64,000 nt of DNA from JBBEAM01 sp942491105. Its GTDB lineage: Bacteria > Pseudomonadota > Alphaproteobacteria > Kiloniellales > DSM-21159. Positions 1 through 8,067 of this stretch are shown piece by piece. The notes beneath the pieces were generated by a model. It saw only the letters and a list, made by a program, of their open reading frames with translations. It was not told the origin of the DNA and searched no databases. The DNA is taken from the NCBI GenBank assembly GCA_942491105.1, contig CALNZX010000008.1, forward strand, positions 248,001-312,000, written 5' to 3'. Within the stretch, counting starts at the first letter, position 1. Each line of letters opens with the position of its first letter. The position numbers were made by a program, and so were the translations under genes.

Positions 1-1
1 C

Positions 2-382
2 CCGGAACTGGAGCCGACCTCGGCCGACGCCATCTCGGCCGCCGCGGGGCAGGTCGCGGAAACCATCTCGGCCGCCGCCATCGTCAGCTATACGACCTCC
101 GGCTCGACCGCCCTGCGCGCCGCGCGCGAGCGCCCCGTGGTGCCGATTCTGGCGCTGACCGCCAAGCTTTCGACGGCCCGGCGCCTGTCGCTCGCCTGGG
201 GCGCCCACTGCGTCTATACCGCCGATGTCAGCACCTTTCAGGAGATGGTCACCAAGGCCTGCCGCATCGCCCAGAAAGAGGGCTTCGCGAAGCCCGGCGA
301 CAAGCTGGTGATCACCGCCGGCGTGCCCTTCGGTACCCCGGGTTCGACCAACGTGCTGCGGATCGCCTGGCTGGACGCCTAG
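2..382 (+). CDS. pyk: Pyruvate kinase, C-terminal part (gene starts left of window)
   Basis: This is the last ~126 residues of pyruvate kinase, which makes pyruvate and ATP from phosphoenolpyruvate and ADP in glycolysis. The visible part is the C-terminal alpha/beta domain: 'SADAISAAA', 'IVSYTTSGSTA', and the family-typical 'GVPFGTPGSTN' near the end, where the allosteric or phosphate-binding loop lies in many homologues. The catalytic barrel is outside the window. The frame opens at base 2 and stops at the TAG ending at 382. A small hairpin (GCGGA/TCCGC, 386-398) follows the stop but has no T-run, so it is a weak terminator candidate at best. The next gene, rpmJ, has its own promoter, so pyk probably ends its transcription unit here. 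Confidence 0.93.
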   Translation, partial: PELEPTSADAISAAAGQVAETISAAAIVSYTTSGSTALRAARERPVVPILALTAKLSTARRLSLAWGAHCVYTADVSTFQEMVTKACRIAQKEGFAKPGDKLVITAGVPFGTPGSTNVLRIAWLDA

Positions 383-410
383 AAAGCGGATTTTCCGCGG
401 GTTTGGGTCA

Positions 411-439
411 TTGACACCCTGGGGCCGCCTCAGTATGTT
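411..439 (+). promoter_or_regulatory. Sigma-70-type promoter of rpmJ
   Basis: The sequence has TTGACA at 411-416, a 17-base spacer and TATGTT at 434-439. The -35 is a perfect match and the -10 matches 4 of 6 positions of the housekeeping consensus. It lies about 50 bases before the rpmJ start codon, with no other gene between, so rpmJ can be transcribed on its own. Confidence 0.65.
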
Positions 440-491
440 CCGCGCTCGCTATTCAGAAAAACAGGGCCCAATGGGGCCGGAGTGACGGAAA

Positions 492-617
492 ATGAAGGTC
501 GTAAACTCGCTTAAGACCGCGAAGACCCGCGATAAGGATTGCCGCACCGTGCGCCGCCGCGGCCGCGTCTACGTGATCAACAAAAAGAATCCGCGCTTCA
601 AGGCCCGCCAGGGCTGA
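492..617 (+). CDS. rpmJ: 50S ribosomal protein L36 (zinc-independent C- form)
   Basis: This 41-residue, strongly basic protein begins MKVVNSLKTAK and ends 'RVYVINKKNPRFKARQG', which is typical of alphaproteobacterial L36. L36 is the smallest large-subunit protein and helps shape 23S rRNA near the peptidyl transferase region. Only one cysteine (residue 17) is present, so the CxxC...C/H zinc ribbon of the classic form is missing; this is the C- or YkgO-like type. A GGAG ribosome-binding sequence lies about 9 bases before the ATG. A strong promoter precedes it and a perfect 12-bp terminator stem follows, so it is probably a single-gene unit. Confidence 0.93.
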   Translation: MKVVNSLKTAKTRDKDCRTVRRRGRVYVINKKNPRFKARQG

Positions 618-652
618 CGCGCCCGAAGCCGGGCTGCGTACCGGCTTCCACC

Positions 653-694
653 AAGAAACCGCGCCGTCCCAGGACCGCGCGGTTTCTTGCTTTT
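653..694 (+). terminator. Rho-independent terminator of rpmJ
   Basis: A perfect 12-bp inverted repeat (AAGAAACCGCGC at 653-664, GCGCGGTTTCTT at 677-688) encloses a 12-base loop and is followed by a short T-run at 691-694. It starts 35 bases after the rpmJ stop codon. The A-rich/T-rich foot of the stem would also allow some function in the reverse direction. Confidence 0.8.
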
Positions 695-704
695 CGGCCA
701 TGGT

Positions 705-754
705 TTGACGCAGGCTGCGCGAGGCGTCATATAGAGTAATTGGTATTACCAATT
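705..754 (+). promoter_or_regulatory. glcD promoter region with PdhR/GlcC-type palindromic operator
   Basis: AATTGGTATTACCAATT at 738-754 is a perfect palindrome (8 + 1 + 8). It fits the ATTGGTNNNACCAAT box recognised by FadR-subfamily GntR regulators such as PdhR, and it resembles sites expected for the glycolate regulator GlcC. A candidate -35 (TTGACG, 705-710) and an AT-rich -10 (CATATA/TATAGA, 728-735) lie just upstream, so the operator would cover the transcription start. The glcD ATG follows about 30 bases later. No GntR regulator is encoded in the window, so the cognate protein must lie elsewhere. Confidence 0.7.
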
Positions 755-785
755 CTCCCGTAGCGCCGCAGCAGGGGCTGAAGCC

Positions 786-2273
786 ATGAAAATGCCTGAA
801 CCGGATCGCGGAGTGATCGGCCGCAAGGACGAGATCGTCGCCGCGTTGCGCGGCATCGTACCCGGAGAGGGCGTGATCTCCGACATCGACGAGCTGCGCG
901 CCTTTGAAACCGACGGCCTGACCGCCTACAGCCAGCTGCCGCTGATCGTTGTGCTGCCGCAGAGCGTGGAGCAGGTCAGCGCCGTGCTGCGCTACTGCCT
1001 CGAGCATAAGATCAAGGTGGTGCCGCGCGGCGCTGGTACCTCGCTGTCCGGCGGCGCCCTGCCGCTGGAGGATGGCGTCATCCTGGGCCTCGGCAAGTTC
1101 AACCGCATCCTGGAGATCGATTTCGACAACCGCTGCGCCGTGGTCCAGCCGGGGGTGACCAACCTCTCGATCACCCAGGCGGTGGAGCACGCGGGCTACT
1201 ACTACGCGCCCGATCCCTCCAGCCAGATCGCCTGCTCCATCGGCGGCAACGTCGCCGAGAACTCCGGCGGCGTGCATTGTCTGAAATACGGTCTGACGAC
1301 CAACAACCTGCTCGGCATCCAAATGGTGATGATGGACGGCACGGTGCTGCGCATCGGCGGCAAGCATCTGGATTGCGAAGGCTACGACCTGCTTGGCTTG
1401 ATCACCGGTTCCGAAGGCCTGCTTGGCGTGGTCACCGAGGTGACCGTGCGGTTGCTGCAAAAGCCGGAGACGGCGCGCGCGGTGCTGCTCGGCTTCGAGA
1501 CCAGCGAGGCCGGGGGCGACTGCGTCGCAGCGATCATCGCCAACGGCATCATTCCCGGCGGCATGGAGATGATGGATCGCCCGGCGATCCACGCCGCCGA
1601 GCGTTTCGTCAAGGCCGGCTATCCCCTGGACGTCGAGGCGCTGCTGATCGTCGAGCTCGACGGGCCGCAGGCCGAGGTCGACCACCTGATCGAGCGGGTC
1701 AGCGCCATCGCCAAGGACAAGGGCGCGGTCTACGAGCGGGTTTCCCAGAACGAGCGGGAGCGCGGCACCTTCTGGGCCGGACGCAAGGCCGCCTTCCCCG
1801 CCATCGGGCAGCTTTCGCCGGATTACTACTGCATGGACGGCACCATCCCGCGCCGCCAGCTGCCCCATGTTCTGCAGCGCATGCGCGAAATGAGCGAACA
1901 CTACGGCCTGGGCGTCGCCAATGTCTTCCACGCCGGCGACGGCAACCTGCATCCCCTGATCATGTACGACGCCAACATTCCCGGCGATCTGGAAAAGGCC
2001 GAGGAATTCGGCGCGGATATCCTGAAGCTTTGCGTCGAGGTCGGCGGCGTGCTGACCGGCGAGCATGGCGTCGGGGTCGAGAAACGCGACCTGATGGGCG
2101 AGATGTTCACGGAGAAGGATCTGCAGCAGCAGCAGCGGGTGAAATGCGCCTTCGATCCCGAGGGCCTGCTCAATCCCGGCAAGATGTTTCCCAGCCTGCA
2201 CCGCTGCGCCGAGCTTGGGAAGATGCACATCCACAAGGGGAAGCTCCCCTTCCCCGACATCCCCAGATTCTGA
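786..2273 (+). CDS. glcD: Glycolate oxidase FAD subunit GlcD
   Basis: This 495-residue FAD-linked oxidase subunit belongs to the membrane-associated glycolate oxidase, which oxidises glycolate to glyoxylate and passes electrons to the quinone pool. The FAD-binding PCMH domain has 'VVPRGAGTSLSGG' at residues 78-90. The C-terminal FAD-oxidase domain shows 'HAGDGNLHP' near residue 381 and 'GVLTGEHGVG' near 419, both diagnostic of the GlcD/D-lactate dehydrogenase family. The length fits GlcD, and the glcE and glcF neighbours favour glycolate over lactate. AGGGG precedes the ATG; a second ATG two codons later is also possible. The PdhR/GlcC-like operator upstream suggests control by glycolate or a related acid. 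Confidence 0.93.
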   Translation: MKMPEPDRGVIGRKDEIVAALRGIVPGEGVISDIDELRAFETDGLTAYSQLPLIVVLPQSVEQVSAVLRYCLEHKIKVVPRGAGTSLSGGALPLEDGVILGLGKFNRILEIDFDNRCAVVQPGVTNLSITQAVEHAGYYYAPDPSSQIACSIGGNVAENSGGVHCLKYGLTTNNLLGIQMVMMDGTVLRIGGKHLDCEGYDLLGLITGSEGLLGVVTEVTVRLLQKPETARAVLLGFETSEAGGDCVAAIIANGIIPGGMEMMDRPAIHAAERFVKAGYPLDVEALLIVELDGPQAEVDHLIERVSAIAKDKGAVYERVSQNERERGTFWAGRKAAFPAIGQLSPDYYCMDGTIPRRQLPHVLQRMREMSEHYGLGVANVFHAGDGNLHPLIMYDANIPGDLEKAEEFGADILKLCVEVGGVLTGEHGVGVEKRDLMGEMFTEKDLQQQQRVKCAFDPEGLLNPGKMFPSLHRCAELGKMHIHKGKLPFPDIPRF

Positions 2274-2282
2274 GTCGCGCGC

Positions 2283-3506
2283 ATGACGGAAACCCTGAAA
2301 CCGGAAACGGCGGAACAGGCCGAGGCGGCCGTCGCCTGGGCGCTTGCCGAGGACATACCTCTTGAAGTCCTCGGCCATGGCAGCAAACGCGGCTACGGCC
2401 GCCCCTTGCAGAAGCCGAAGCTTCTCGATCTCTCGGCCTTGAGCGGCATCAGCCTCTATGAAGCCGAGGAACTGGTGATGACCGCGGGGGCCGGCACTTC
2501 GATCGCCGAGATGGAGTCCCTGCTTGCGCAGCACAAACAGGCCTTCGCGTTCGAGCCGCCGGACCTCGCGCCGCTGTGGGGCGGCGCGGCGGGCAGCGGC
2601 AGCATCGGCGGCGTGGTCGCCTGCAACCTGGCGGGTCCCCGGCGGATCAAGGCGGGCGCGGCGCGCGATCACTTTCTGGGTATCGAGGGCGTTTCGGGGC
2701 GCGGCGAGCTGTTCAAGTCCGGCGGGCGCGTGGTCAAGAACGTCACGGGCTACGATATCTGCAAGCTGATGGCCGGCTCCTTCGGCACGCTGGCGGCGAT
2801 GACCAAGATCACCATGAAAGTCCTGCCCGTTGCCGAGAAAACCCGCAGCGTGCTGCTGTTCGGCCTCGACGACGCCGCCGGCCTCAAGGCCATGACCCTG
2901 GCGATTCAGTCGCCCTATGAGGTTTCCGGCGCCGCGCACCTGCCCGCCTGGGCGGCGGCGCGCTCCCAAGTCGGGTATGTCAGCAAGGCCGGCGGCGCGG
3001 TAACCGCGCTCAGAGTCGAAGGTCCCGGCCCTTCGGTCGACTACCGCTGCGAGGCGCTGCGCAAGCTGCTTGGCGGGCTCGCGGAAAGCGAGGAGCTGCA
3101 TTCCATGAACTCGGCGGCGCTCTGGAGCGAAATCAGGGACGCCAAGCCGTTTTACGCCATGCCGGACAAGGCGATCTGGCGGCTCTCCACCGCGCCTCAG
3201 CAGGGTCCCGCGGTGGCGGCGGCGCTCTCGAACCTGCCTGGCGCCACCTGGTATTTCGACTGGGCCGGCGGCTTGCTCTGGCTGGCCGTGGACGCAGGCG
3301 AGGATGCCCAGGCGGAACCCGTCCGAGCCGCGATTCATGCCGCCGGAGGGCATGCCACGCTGCTGCGCGCTCCCGATGCGCTGCGCAGCGCCGTGGGTGT
3401 TTTTCAACCACTGGATGGCGCGAAAGCGGCATTGACGAAGCGGATCAAGGACAGCTTTGATCCCCGGGGGATCATCAATCGCGGCCGCATGTACGAAGAC
3501 CTATGA
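2283..3506 (+). CDS. glcE: Glycolate oxidase subunit GlcE
   Basis: This 407-residue FAD-binding subunit pairs with GlcD in the glycolate oxidase complex. The N-terminal half carries the PCMH-type FAD domain with 'GGAAGSGSIGGVVACN' near residues 99-114 and 'GGRVVKNVTGYDICKL' near 147-162, both typical of GlcE. The C-terminal part is more variable, as in the family, and ends 'FDPRGIINRGRMYEDL'. It starts 9 bases after glcD stops, so the two are almost certainly cotranscribed. Nothing is broken or missing. Confidence 0.92.
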   Translation: MTETLKPETAEQAEAAVAWALAEDIPLEVLGHGSKRGYGRPLQKPKLLDLSALSGISLYEAEELVMTAGAGTSIAEMESLLAQHKQAFAFEPPDLAPLWGGAAGSGSIGGVVACNLAGPRRIKAGAARDHFLGIEGVSGRGELFKSGGRVVKNVTGYDICKLMAGSFGTLAAMTKITMKVLPVAEKTRSVLLFGLDDAAGLKAMTLAIQSPYEVSGAAHLPAWAAARSQVGYVSKAGGAVTALRVEGPGPSVDYRCEALRKLLGGLAESEELHSMNSAALWSEIRDAKPFYAMPDKAIWRLSTAPQQGPAVAAALSNLPGATWYFDWAGGLLWLAVDAGEDAQAEPVRAAIHAAGGHATLLRAPDALRSAVGVFQPLDGAKAALTKRIKDSFDPRGIINRGRMYEDL

Positions 3507-3540
3507 TCGCGCCGCGCGTTCAGGCTAGGAGGGGACGCCG

Positions 3541-4839
3541 ATGCCGTTGATTTTGCTCGGTGCGGTTCTAAGCCTGCTGTGGTGCTGGGCAGGCTGGTAT
3601 TACCTTGAGGAAGCGATCGGGTTCGCGAACCTGCTGCTGTTCCTGCCGCACGAGATCGGCCAGTTCATGGTCGGCTTTTTCACGCCCCTGTTTCTTCTGT
3701 GGATTCTCATCGTCCTGTTCGTCCTGATGCGCCGGGTCGGCCGCATCGCCGCGCCGCCAGCCAGCGACAGCGGCGGTTTCGAGGGACGTAGCAGGCCTCG
3801 CGAGCGGCAGATCAATATGGTCTCTGCGCCATCCGTCACGCCGCCCAGCCCAGCCCCAGGGAAAGACACACCAGGGACAGACACGCCGGAGAAAGCGCGG
3901 CCAACGACAACGGTGACGCCCCAGGTAGCCGCGCCAAAATCTGCAACCCAGGAAAAACCCGCGCAACAGGCGGCGGCATCCCCGGATACGTCTGCATCCT
4001 CCGCCCCCCGGCCCAAGAAGGAGCAACCCTCCGCCAAGCGTGCCAGGGCAAGCGCCAGCGTGACCCTGAGCGACGCTCAAGGAAAGACCGCGACCCGCAA
4101 GTCCGAAGAGAGCGTGAGCACAGGGGACGGTCCCGCGATTGCAAGCGCCCGCGCGGTCGGTCGCAGCGAAACTGCGGCTCCCGAGTCGTCCAGCGCCGCG
4201 TCGGCCCTGGATGCCTCGGCCAAGTATCCGCCGAAACGTCCGGCCGCCCCGCCGCTAGCCGCCCCGCCGCTAGCCGCCTCGACCGCTACGCCGCCCGAAG
4301 CAAAACACCCGCCGAAGCGACCGGCCAGCGCGATGCCGTCGGAAAATTCTCCCGAGGCGGAAGAAGCCTCGGCGGGCGGCTCTTCCGGCACGCTGCCGCC
4401 GAAACGGCCGCGCGAGGAAAACGTCGCGCCCATGCCGCGCAGCGCCGGCGGCGTTCTGCCGCCGAAAAACCCGAAGAACCAGACCGAAGACTACGCCGCG
4501 GCCGAAAGACGGACGGTCAAGGAACTGAACGCCATCGCCATGGACGCCGCCGCGTCGATCTGCGACCCGCAGGCCTACCATGAAAGCCGGGCGGCCTTGA
4601 ACGGCGGCCAGAGCGATAGCTTCTTTACTCTGCTGCTGGCCAAGCTGGAGCAAAGCGGCCAGGAAGCCCTCGACGAGCTGCGCCGGGACGGAAACCTGAT
4701 TCTGTTCGAAACCTACTGCGCGAAGTTCCGCAGCCTGCTGCAGACGGCGGAGCAGGATCCGGACAGCAAGACACTGAGCACCCGCCTGCGCGACTCGACG
4801 GCGGGCCGGCTCTTCGCGGCGATCGACAGTAAGCTTTAG
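3541..4839 (+). CDS. Unknown membrane-anchored protein with PPKRP repeats, inserted in the glc operon
   Basis: I do not recognise this 432-residue protein. It has two N-terminal hydrophobic segments (about residues 2-22 and 42-63) followed by a basic 'RRVGR', so the long remainder probably sits on one face of the membrane. Residues ~75-310 are low in complexity (Pro, Ala, Ser, Thr, Lys) and contain four spaced copies of a PPKRP-like motif (KYPPKRP, KHPPKRP, TLPPKRP, VLPPKNP). Residues ~320-432 look folded, with few prolines and a conserved-looking 'ICDPQAYHES'. A strong AGGAGG site precedes the ATG. It lies between glcE and glcF, in the same direction with short gaps, so it is part of the operon. 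It might anchor or scaffold the oxidase, but that is only inferred from position. Confidence 0.85.
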   Translation: MPLILLGAVLSLLWCWAGWYYLEEAIGFANLLLFLPHEIGQFMVGFFTPLFLLWILIVLFVLMRRVGRIAAPPASDSGGFEGRSRPRERQINMVSAPSVTPPSPAPGKDTPGTDTPEKARPTTTVTPQVAAPKSATQEKPAQQAAASPDTSASSAPRPKKEQPSAKRARASASVTLSDAQGKTATRKSEESVSTGDGPAIASARAVGRSETAAPESSSAASALDASAKYPPKRPAAPPLAAPPLAASTATPPEAKHPPKRPASAMPSENSPEAEEASAGGSSGTLPPKRPREENVAPMPRSAGGVLPPKNPKNQTEDYAAAERRTVKELNAIAMDAAASICDPQAYHESRAALNGGQSDSFFTLLLAKLEQSGQEALDELRRDGNLILFETYCAKFRSLLQTAEQDPDSKTLSTRLRDSTAGRLFAAIDSKL

Positions 4840-4859
4840 GAAGGCCTGGATCAGAAGAC

Positions 4860-6197
4860 ATGCGCACCAACTTTTCCCTGGCCCAGCTGGCGGACGCAGA
4901 TACCCGGGCCTCCGAACAGATCCTGCGCAGCTGCGTGCACTGTGGCTTTTGTCTGGCGACCTGCCCGACCTATCTCCTGCTCGGCGACGAGCTCGACAGC
5001 CCGCGCGGACGCATCTACCAGATCAAGGATATGCTGGAGAAGGACCGGCCGGCGCCCGCCAAGACGGTCAAGCATATCGACCGCTGCCTGTCCTGCCTGT
5101 CCTGCATGAGCACCTGCCCTTCGGGCGTGCACTACATGCATCTGGTCGATCACGCGCGCAAGCATATCGCCGAGACCTACACCCGGCCGCTGCCGGAACG
5201 CATGCTGCGCGGCTTGCTGGCCTGGGTGCTGCCCCACCCCTTCCGGTTCCGCCTGGCGCTGATCGGCGCCGGCCTGGCCCGTCCGCTGCGCGGGCTGCTG
5301 CCCGGCCGCCTCAAGGCGATGGTGGGAATGGCGCCGGCCAAGCTGGCGGCACCGTCGAACGTCGACAAGCCCCAGGTGTTTGCCGCCATCGGTCCGCGCC
5401 GGGCGCGCGTGGCGCTGCTCAACGGTTGCGCCCAGCAGGTGCTCGATCCCGAGATCAACGAGGCGACGGTGCGCCTGCTGACCCGTCACGGCGTCGAGGT
5501 GGTGGTTGCCAGAGGCGCCGGCTGCTGCGGCGCCCTGACCTTTCACATGGGGCAGGAACAGGCCGCCCAGGCCTCGGCCAAGGCCAACATCGATGCCTGG
5601 CATCGCGAGCTCGAAGACGCCGGGCTCGATGCCGTGGTGATCAACACCTCGGGCTGCGGCACCACGGTCAAGGACTACGGCTTCATGCTGCGCGAGGACC
5701 CGGCCTACGCCGCCAAGGCGGAGACGGTGTCCCGGCTCGCCAAGGACGTGACCGAGCTGCTGTCCGACCTTGGGCTCAACCCGCCGCTGCAGGCGGGTGG
5801 CTTGAAGGTCGCCTACCACTCGGCCTGTTCCATGCAGCACGGCCAGCAATTGCGGGAGGAGCCGAAAGCCCTGCTGCGCGCAGCCGGGTTTACGCTCAGC
5901 GAGCCGGCCGAGGGGCATATCTGCTGCGGATCCGCCGGCACCTACAACCTGCTACAGCCGGCGCTCGCGACCCAGCTGCGCGACCGCAAGGCGCGCAACC
6001 TGGCGGCCACCGGCGCCGACGTCATCGCCACCGGAAACATCGGCTGCATGACCCAGATCGCCAGCCATGCGGGCATGCCGATCCTGCATACCGCGATGCT
6101 GCTCGACTGGGCGACCGGCGGACCGCTGCCCAAGGCGCTCGAAGGCCAGAACTTCGTCATGACCGCCGCGCGCAAACCTCCCCAGGCCGCCGAGTAA
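4860..6197 (+). CDS. glcF: Glycolate oxidase iron-sulfur subunit GlcF
   Basis: This 445-residue electron-transfer subunit takes electrons from the GlcD/GlcE flavins and feeds the respiratory chain. Two [4Fe-4S] ferredoxin motifs are visible: CVHCGFCLATCP (Cys25, 28, 31, 35) and CLSCLSCMSTCP (Cys76, 79, 82, 86). Two CCG (DUF224-type) domains follow, marked by 'GAGCCGALTFHMG' and 'HICCGSAGTYNLL', which in related enzymes bind a further cluster or help dock to the membrane. The length is normal for GlcF. It is separated from glcE by one unknown membrane-protein gene, which is unusual for a glcDEF operon. Confidence 0.94.
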   Translation: MRTNFSLAQLADADTRASEQILRSCVHCGFCLATCPTYLLLGDELDSPRGRIYQIKDMLEKDRPAPAKTVKHIDRCLSCLSCMSTCPSGVHYMHLVDHARKHIAETYTRPLPERMLRGLLAWVLPHPFRFRLALIGAGLARPLRGLLPGRLKAMVGMAPAKLAAPSNVDKPQVFAAIGPRRARVALLNGCAQQVLDPEINEATVRLLTRHGVEVVVARGAGCCGALTFHMGQEQAAQASAKANIDAWHRELEDAGLDAVVINTSGCGTTVKDYGFMLREDPAYAAKAETVSRLAKDVTELLSDLGLNPPLQAGGLKVAYHSACSMQHGQQLREEPKALLRAAGFTLSEPAEGHICCGSAGTYNLLQPALATQLRDRKARNLAATGADVIATGNIGCMTQIASHAGMPILHTAMLLDWATGGPLPKALEGQNFVMTAARKPPQAAE

Positions 6198-6206
6198 CGG
6201 CCCGGC

Positions 6207-6695
6207 ATGTCCGCGATCCACAACCTTGCGCATGAGCACCTTGAAGCCGTGCTGGCGCTCAATGCCGCCCACGAGGCGGAAACTTCCGCGCTAACTCGCG
6301 ACGCGTTGGAAAGGCTGGTGGAAGCGGCCTTCTCGGCGACCGCCATCGGCGCCGGTACCGACGCCTTTTTGATCGCCTTCGACGAAGCCGCAACCTACGA
6401 CAGCCCGAACTATCTGTGGTTCCAGGCGCGCTACGACCGTTTCGTCTATGTCGACCGTATCATCGTGGCCGGTCATGCGCGCGGCCGTGGGCTGGCGCGC
6501 CTGCTCTATGAAGACCTCTTTTCCAGGACCCGGCACAGCGGCCGCGATCTCGTCGCCTGCGAGGTCAACCTGCGGCCGCCCAACCCGGGCTCCGACGCCT
6601 TTCACGCGGCCCTCGGATTTGTCGAAGCCGGGCGTGGCGATATCCATGGCGGCGCCAAGACCGTGCGCTACCTGACAAAAAGCCTCACCGGCTAG
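6207..6695 (+). CDS. GNAT-family N-acetyltransferase
   Basis: This 162-residue protein has the GNAT fold signature: a central 'VDRIIVAGHARGRGLARLLYEDL' region whose R-G-x-G-L/A motif binds the acetyl-CoA pyrophosphate, and a C-terminal 'ALGFVEAGRG' strand. The substrate cannot be read from sequence; such enzymes acetylate amines on small molecules, peptides or tRNA. It starts 9 bases after glcF stops and is probably the last gene of the glc operon. Its 3' end overlaps the stop of the convergent decarboxylase gene by four bases. Confidence 0.85.
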   Translation: MSAIHNLAHEHLEAVLALNAAHEAETSALTRDALERLVEAAFSATAIGAGTDAFLIAFDEAATYDSPNYLWFQARYDRFVYVDRIIVAGHARGRGLARLLYEDLFSRTRHSGRDLVACEVNLRPPNPGSDAFHAALGFVEAGRGDIHGGAKTVRYLTKSLTG

Positions 6696-8056
6696 CCCGC
6701 GCGCGCCGCCGCCAGGATCGCGGCGATGCTGCGTTCGACATCCGAGTCCCTGGTTGCCCAGGAACACAGACTGATGCGCATCGCCACCCGGTCATGCCAG
6801 AGGGTTTCGCCGCACCAGCACTCGCCGGACGCCTGCACCGCGGCGATCACTTGTCTGGTGCGGGCATCGTCGCCGAAGCGGGCGAGCACCTGGTTCAATT
6901 CGACTCTATTGAGGATCTCGATCCCTTCCGCCGCCAGGGCCTCGGCCATCCGGCTGGCCTGACGGCAGTTGCGGGCGACCAGTTCCGCCAGACCCGAGCG
7001 GCCAAGGAACTTGAGCGCCGCCCAGATCTCGATGGCGCGAGCCCGCCGCGAACTTTCCGGGGTAAACTGAAAGGCGTCGCGGCGGCCGCTCGGCATCAGG
7101 TAGGCGCCGCTGATCGACATGGCGCGCGCCAGGGCTTCCCGGTCGCGGACCAGCGCCACGCCGGAATCGTAGGGAACGTTCAGCCACTTGTGCGCGTCCG
7201 TCGCCCAGGAGTCCGCCCTGTCGTAGCCGGCGGCGAGATGCCGCTGCGCGGGGGACGCCAGGGCCCACAGCCCGAAAGCGCCATCGACGTGAACCCAGGC
7301 CTTGGCCGCCTGCGCCCAGTCGGCGATCTCCGCCGCCGGGTCGAAGGCGCCCGAGTTCACATTGCCGGCCTGGATGCAGACGATCGCCGGTCCCTCGATC
7401 GCCGGCAGGTTCTCGGCGCGAATCCGTCCTTGATCGTCGACCGGCAAGCGGCGCACCCGCTCGCGGCCCAAGCCGAGCATCGACAGCACCTTGTAGAGCG
7501 ACGCATGAACCTCTTCGCCGACGAAGACCGTCAGCTCGGGCGCGCCGAACAAGCCATGCCGGTCCACATCCCAGCCGGCGGCGTCCAGCACCCTGTTGCG
7601 CGCCGCCGCCAGGCAGGTGAAGTTCGCCATGGTCGCGCCGGTTACCAAGGCGCCTTCGGCCTCCTCGGGCAGGCCCAGGGCCTGTTTCACCCATCCCAGA
7701 GCAACGGACTCCAGCGTCGCGACCACCGGCGAGCTGATGTAGCTGGCGCTATTCTGATCCCAAGCGCTGGCAAGGTACTGCGCCGCGACGCTGACCGGCA
7801 GCGCGCCGCCGGTGACAAAGCCGAAGTAGCGGCCGCCGGCGTTGGCGACCGTTGCCGGGGCGCCGAAATCGTCGAGCCGGGCGATGACCTGGGACGCCGC
7901 GCAGGGCACTTCGGGTAGGGGCTCCTCGACCGCCTCGATAAAGCGCGCGACGGCGGCCGCTTCCGGCTCGACGGCGCGCGCATCCAGGTTTTCGAGATAG
8001 TCCGCCGCCCGCCGCGCGGCGTCGCTCAGCAGAGCGCGGGTCGCGTCTTCCTGCAT
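6692..8056 (-). CDS. PLP-dependent group II decarboxylase-family protein
   Basis: This 454-residue fold-type I PLP enzyme belongs to the aromatic-L-amino-acid/glutamate decarboxylase family. The pyridoxal-phosphate lysine is in 'SWATDAHKWLNVPYDSG' near residue 290, and the cofactor aspartate is in 'AWVHVDGAFGLWA', about 50 residues before. 'GGRYFGFVTGGALP' near residue 75 is the substrate-side motif seen in bacterial members annotated only as PLP-dependent decarboxylases. The actual amino acid substrate is unknown. It lies 11 bases after the DUF2817 gene on the same strand, so the two form an operon that may process an amino-acid or peptide-like compound. Confidence 0.88.
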   Translation of the reverse strand: MQEDATRALLSDAARRAADYLENLDARAVEPEAAAVARFIEAVEEPLPEVPCAASQVIARLDDFGAPATVANAGGRYFGFVTGGALPVSVAAQYLASAWDQNSASYISSPVVATLESVALGWVKQALGLPEEAEGALVTGATMANFTCLAAARNRVLDAAGWDVDRHGLFGAPELTVFVGEEVHASLYKVLSMLGLGRERVRRLPVDDQGRIRAENLPAIEGPAIVCIQAGNVNSGAFDPAAEIADWAQAAKAWVHVDGAFGLWALASPAQRHLAAGYDRADSWATDAHKWLNVPYDSGVALVRDREALARAMSISGAYLMPSGRRDAFQFTPESSRRARAIEIWAALKFLGRSGLAELVARNCRQASRMAEALAAEGIEILNRVELNQVLARFGDDARTRQVIAAVQASGECWCGETLWHDRVAMRISLCSWATRDSDVERSIAAILAAARAG

Positions 8057-8067
8057 CCCCGCGCCGC

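Noticed and set aside
453..3407. A 984-residue open frame on the minus strand opposite glcD and glcE
   Set aside because: It is the antisense shadow of two well-conserved genes in high-GC DNA, is rich in Arg/Ala/Gly/His, and matches no family; long antisense frames are expected here.
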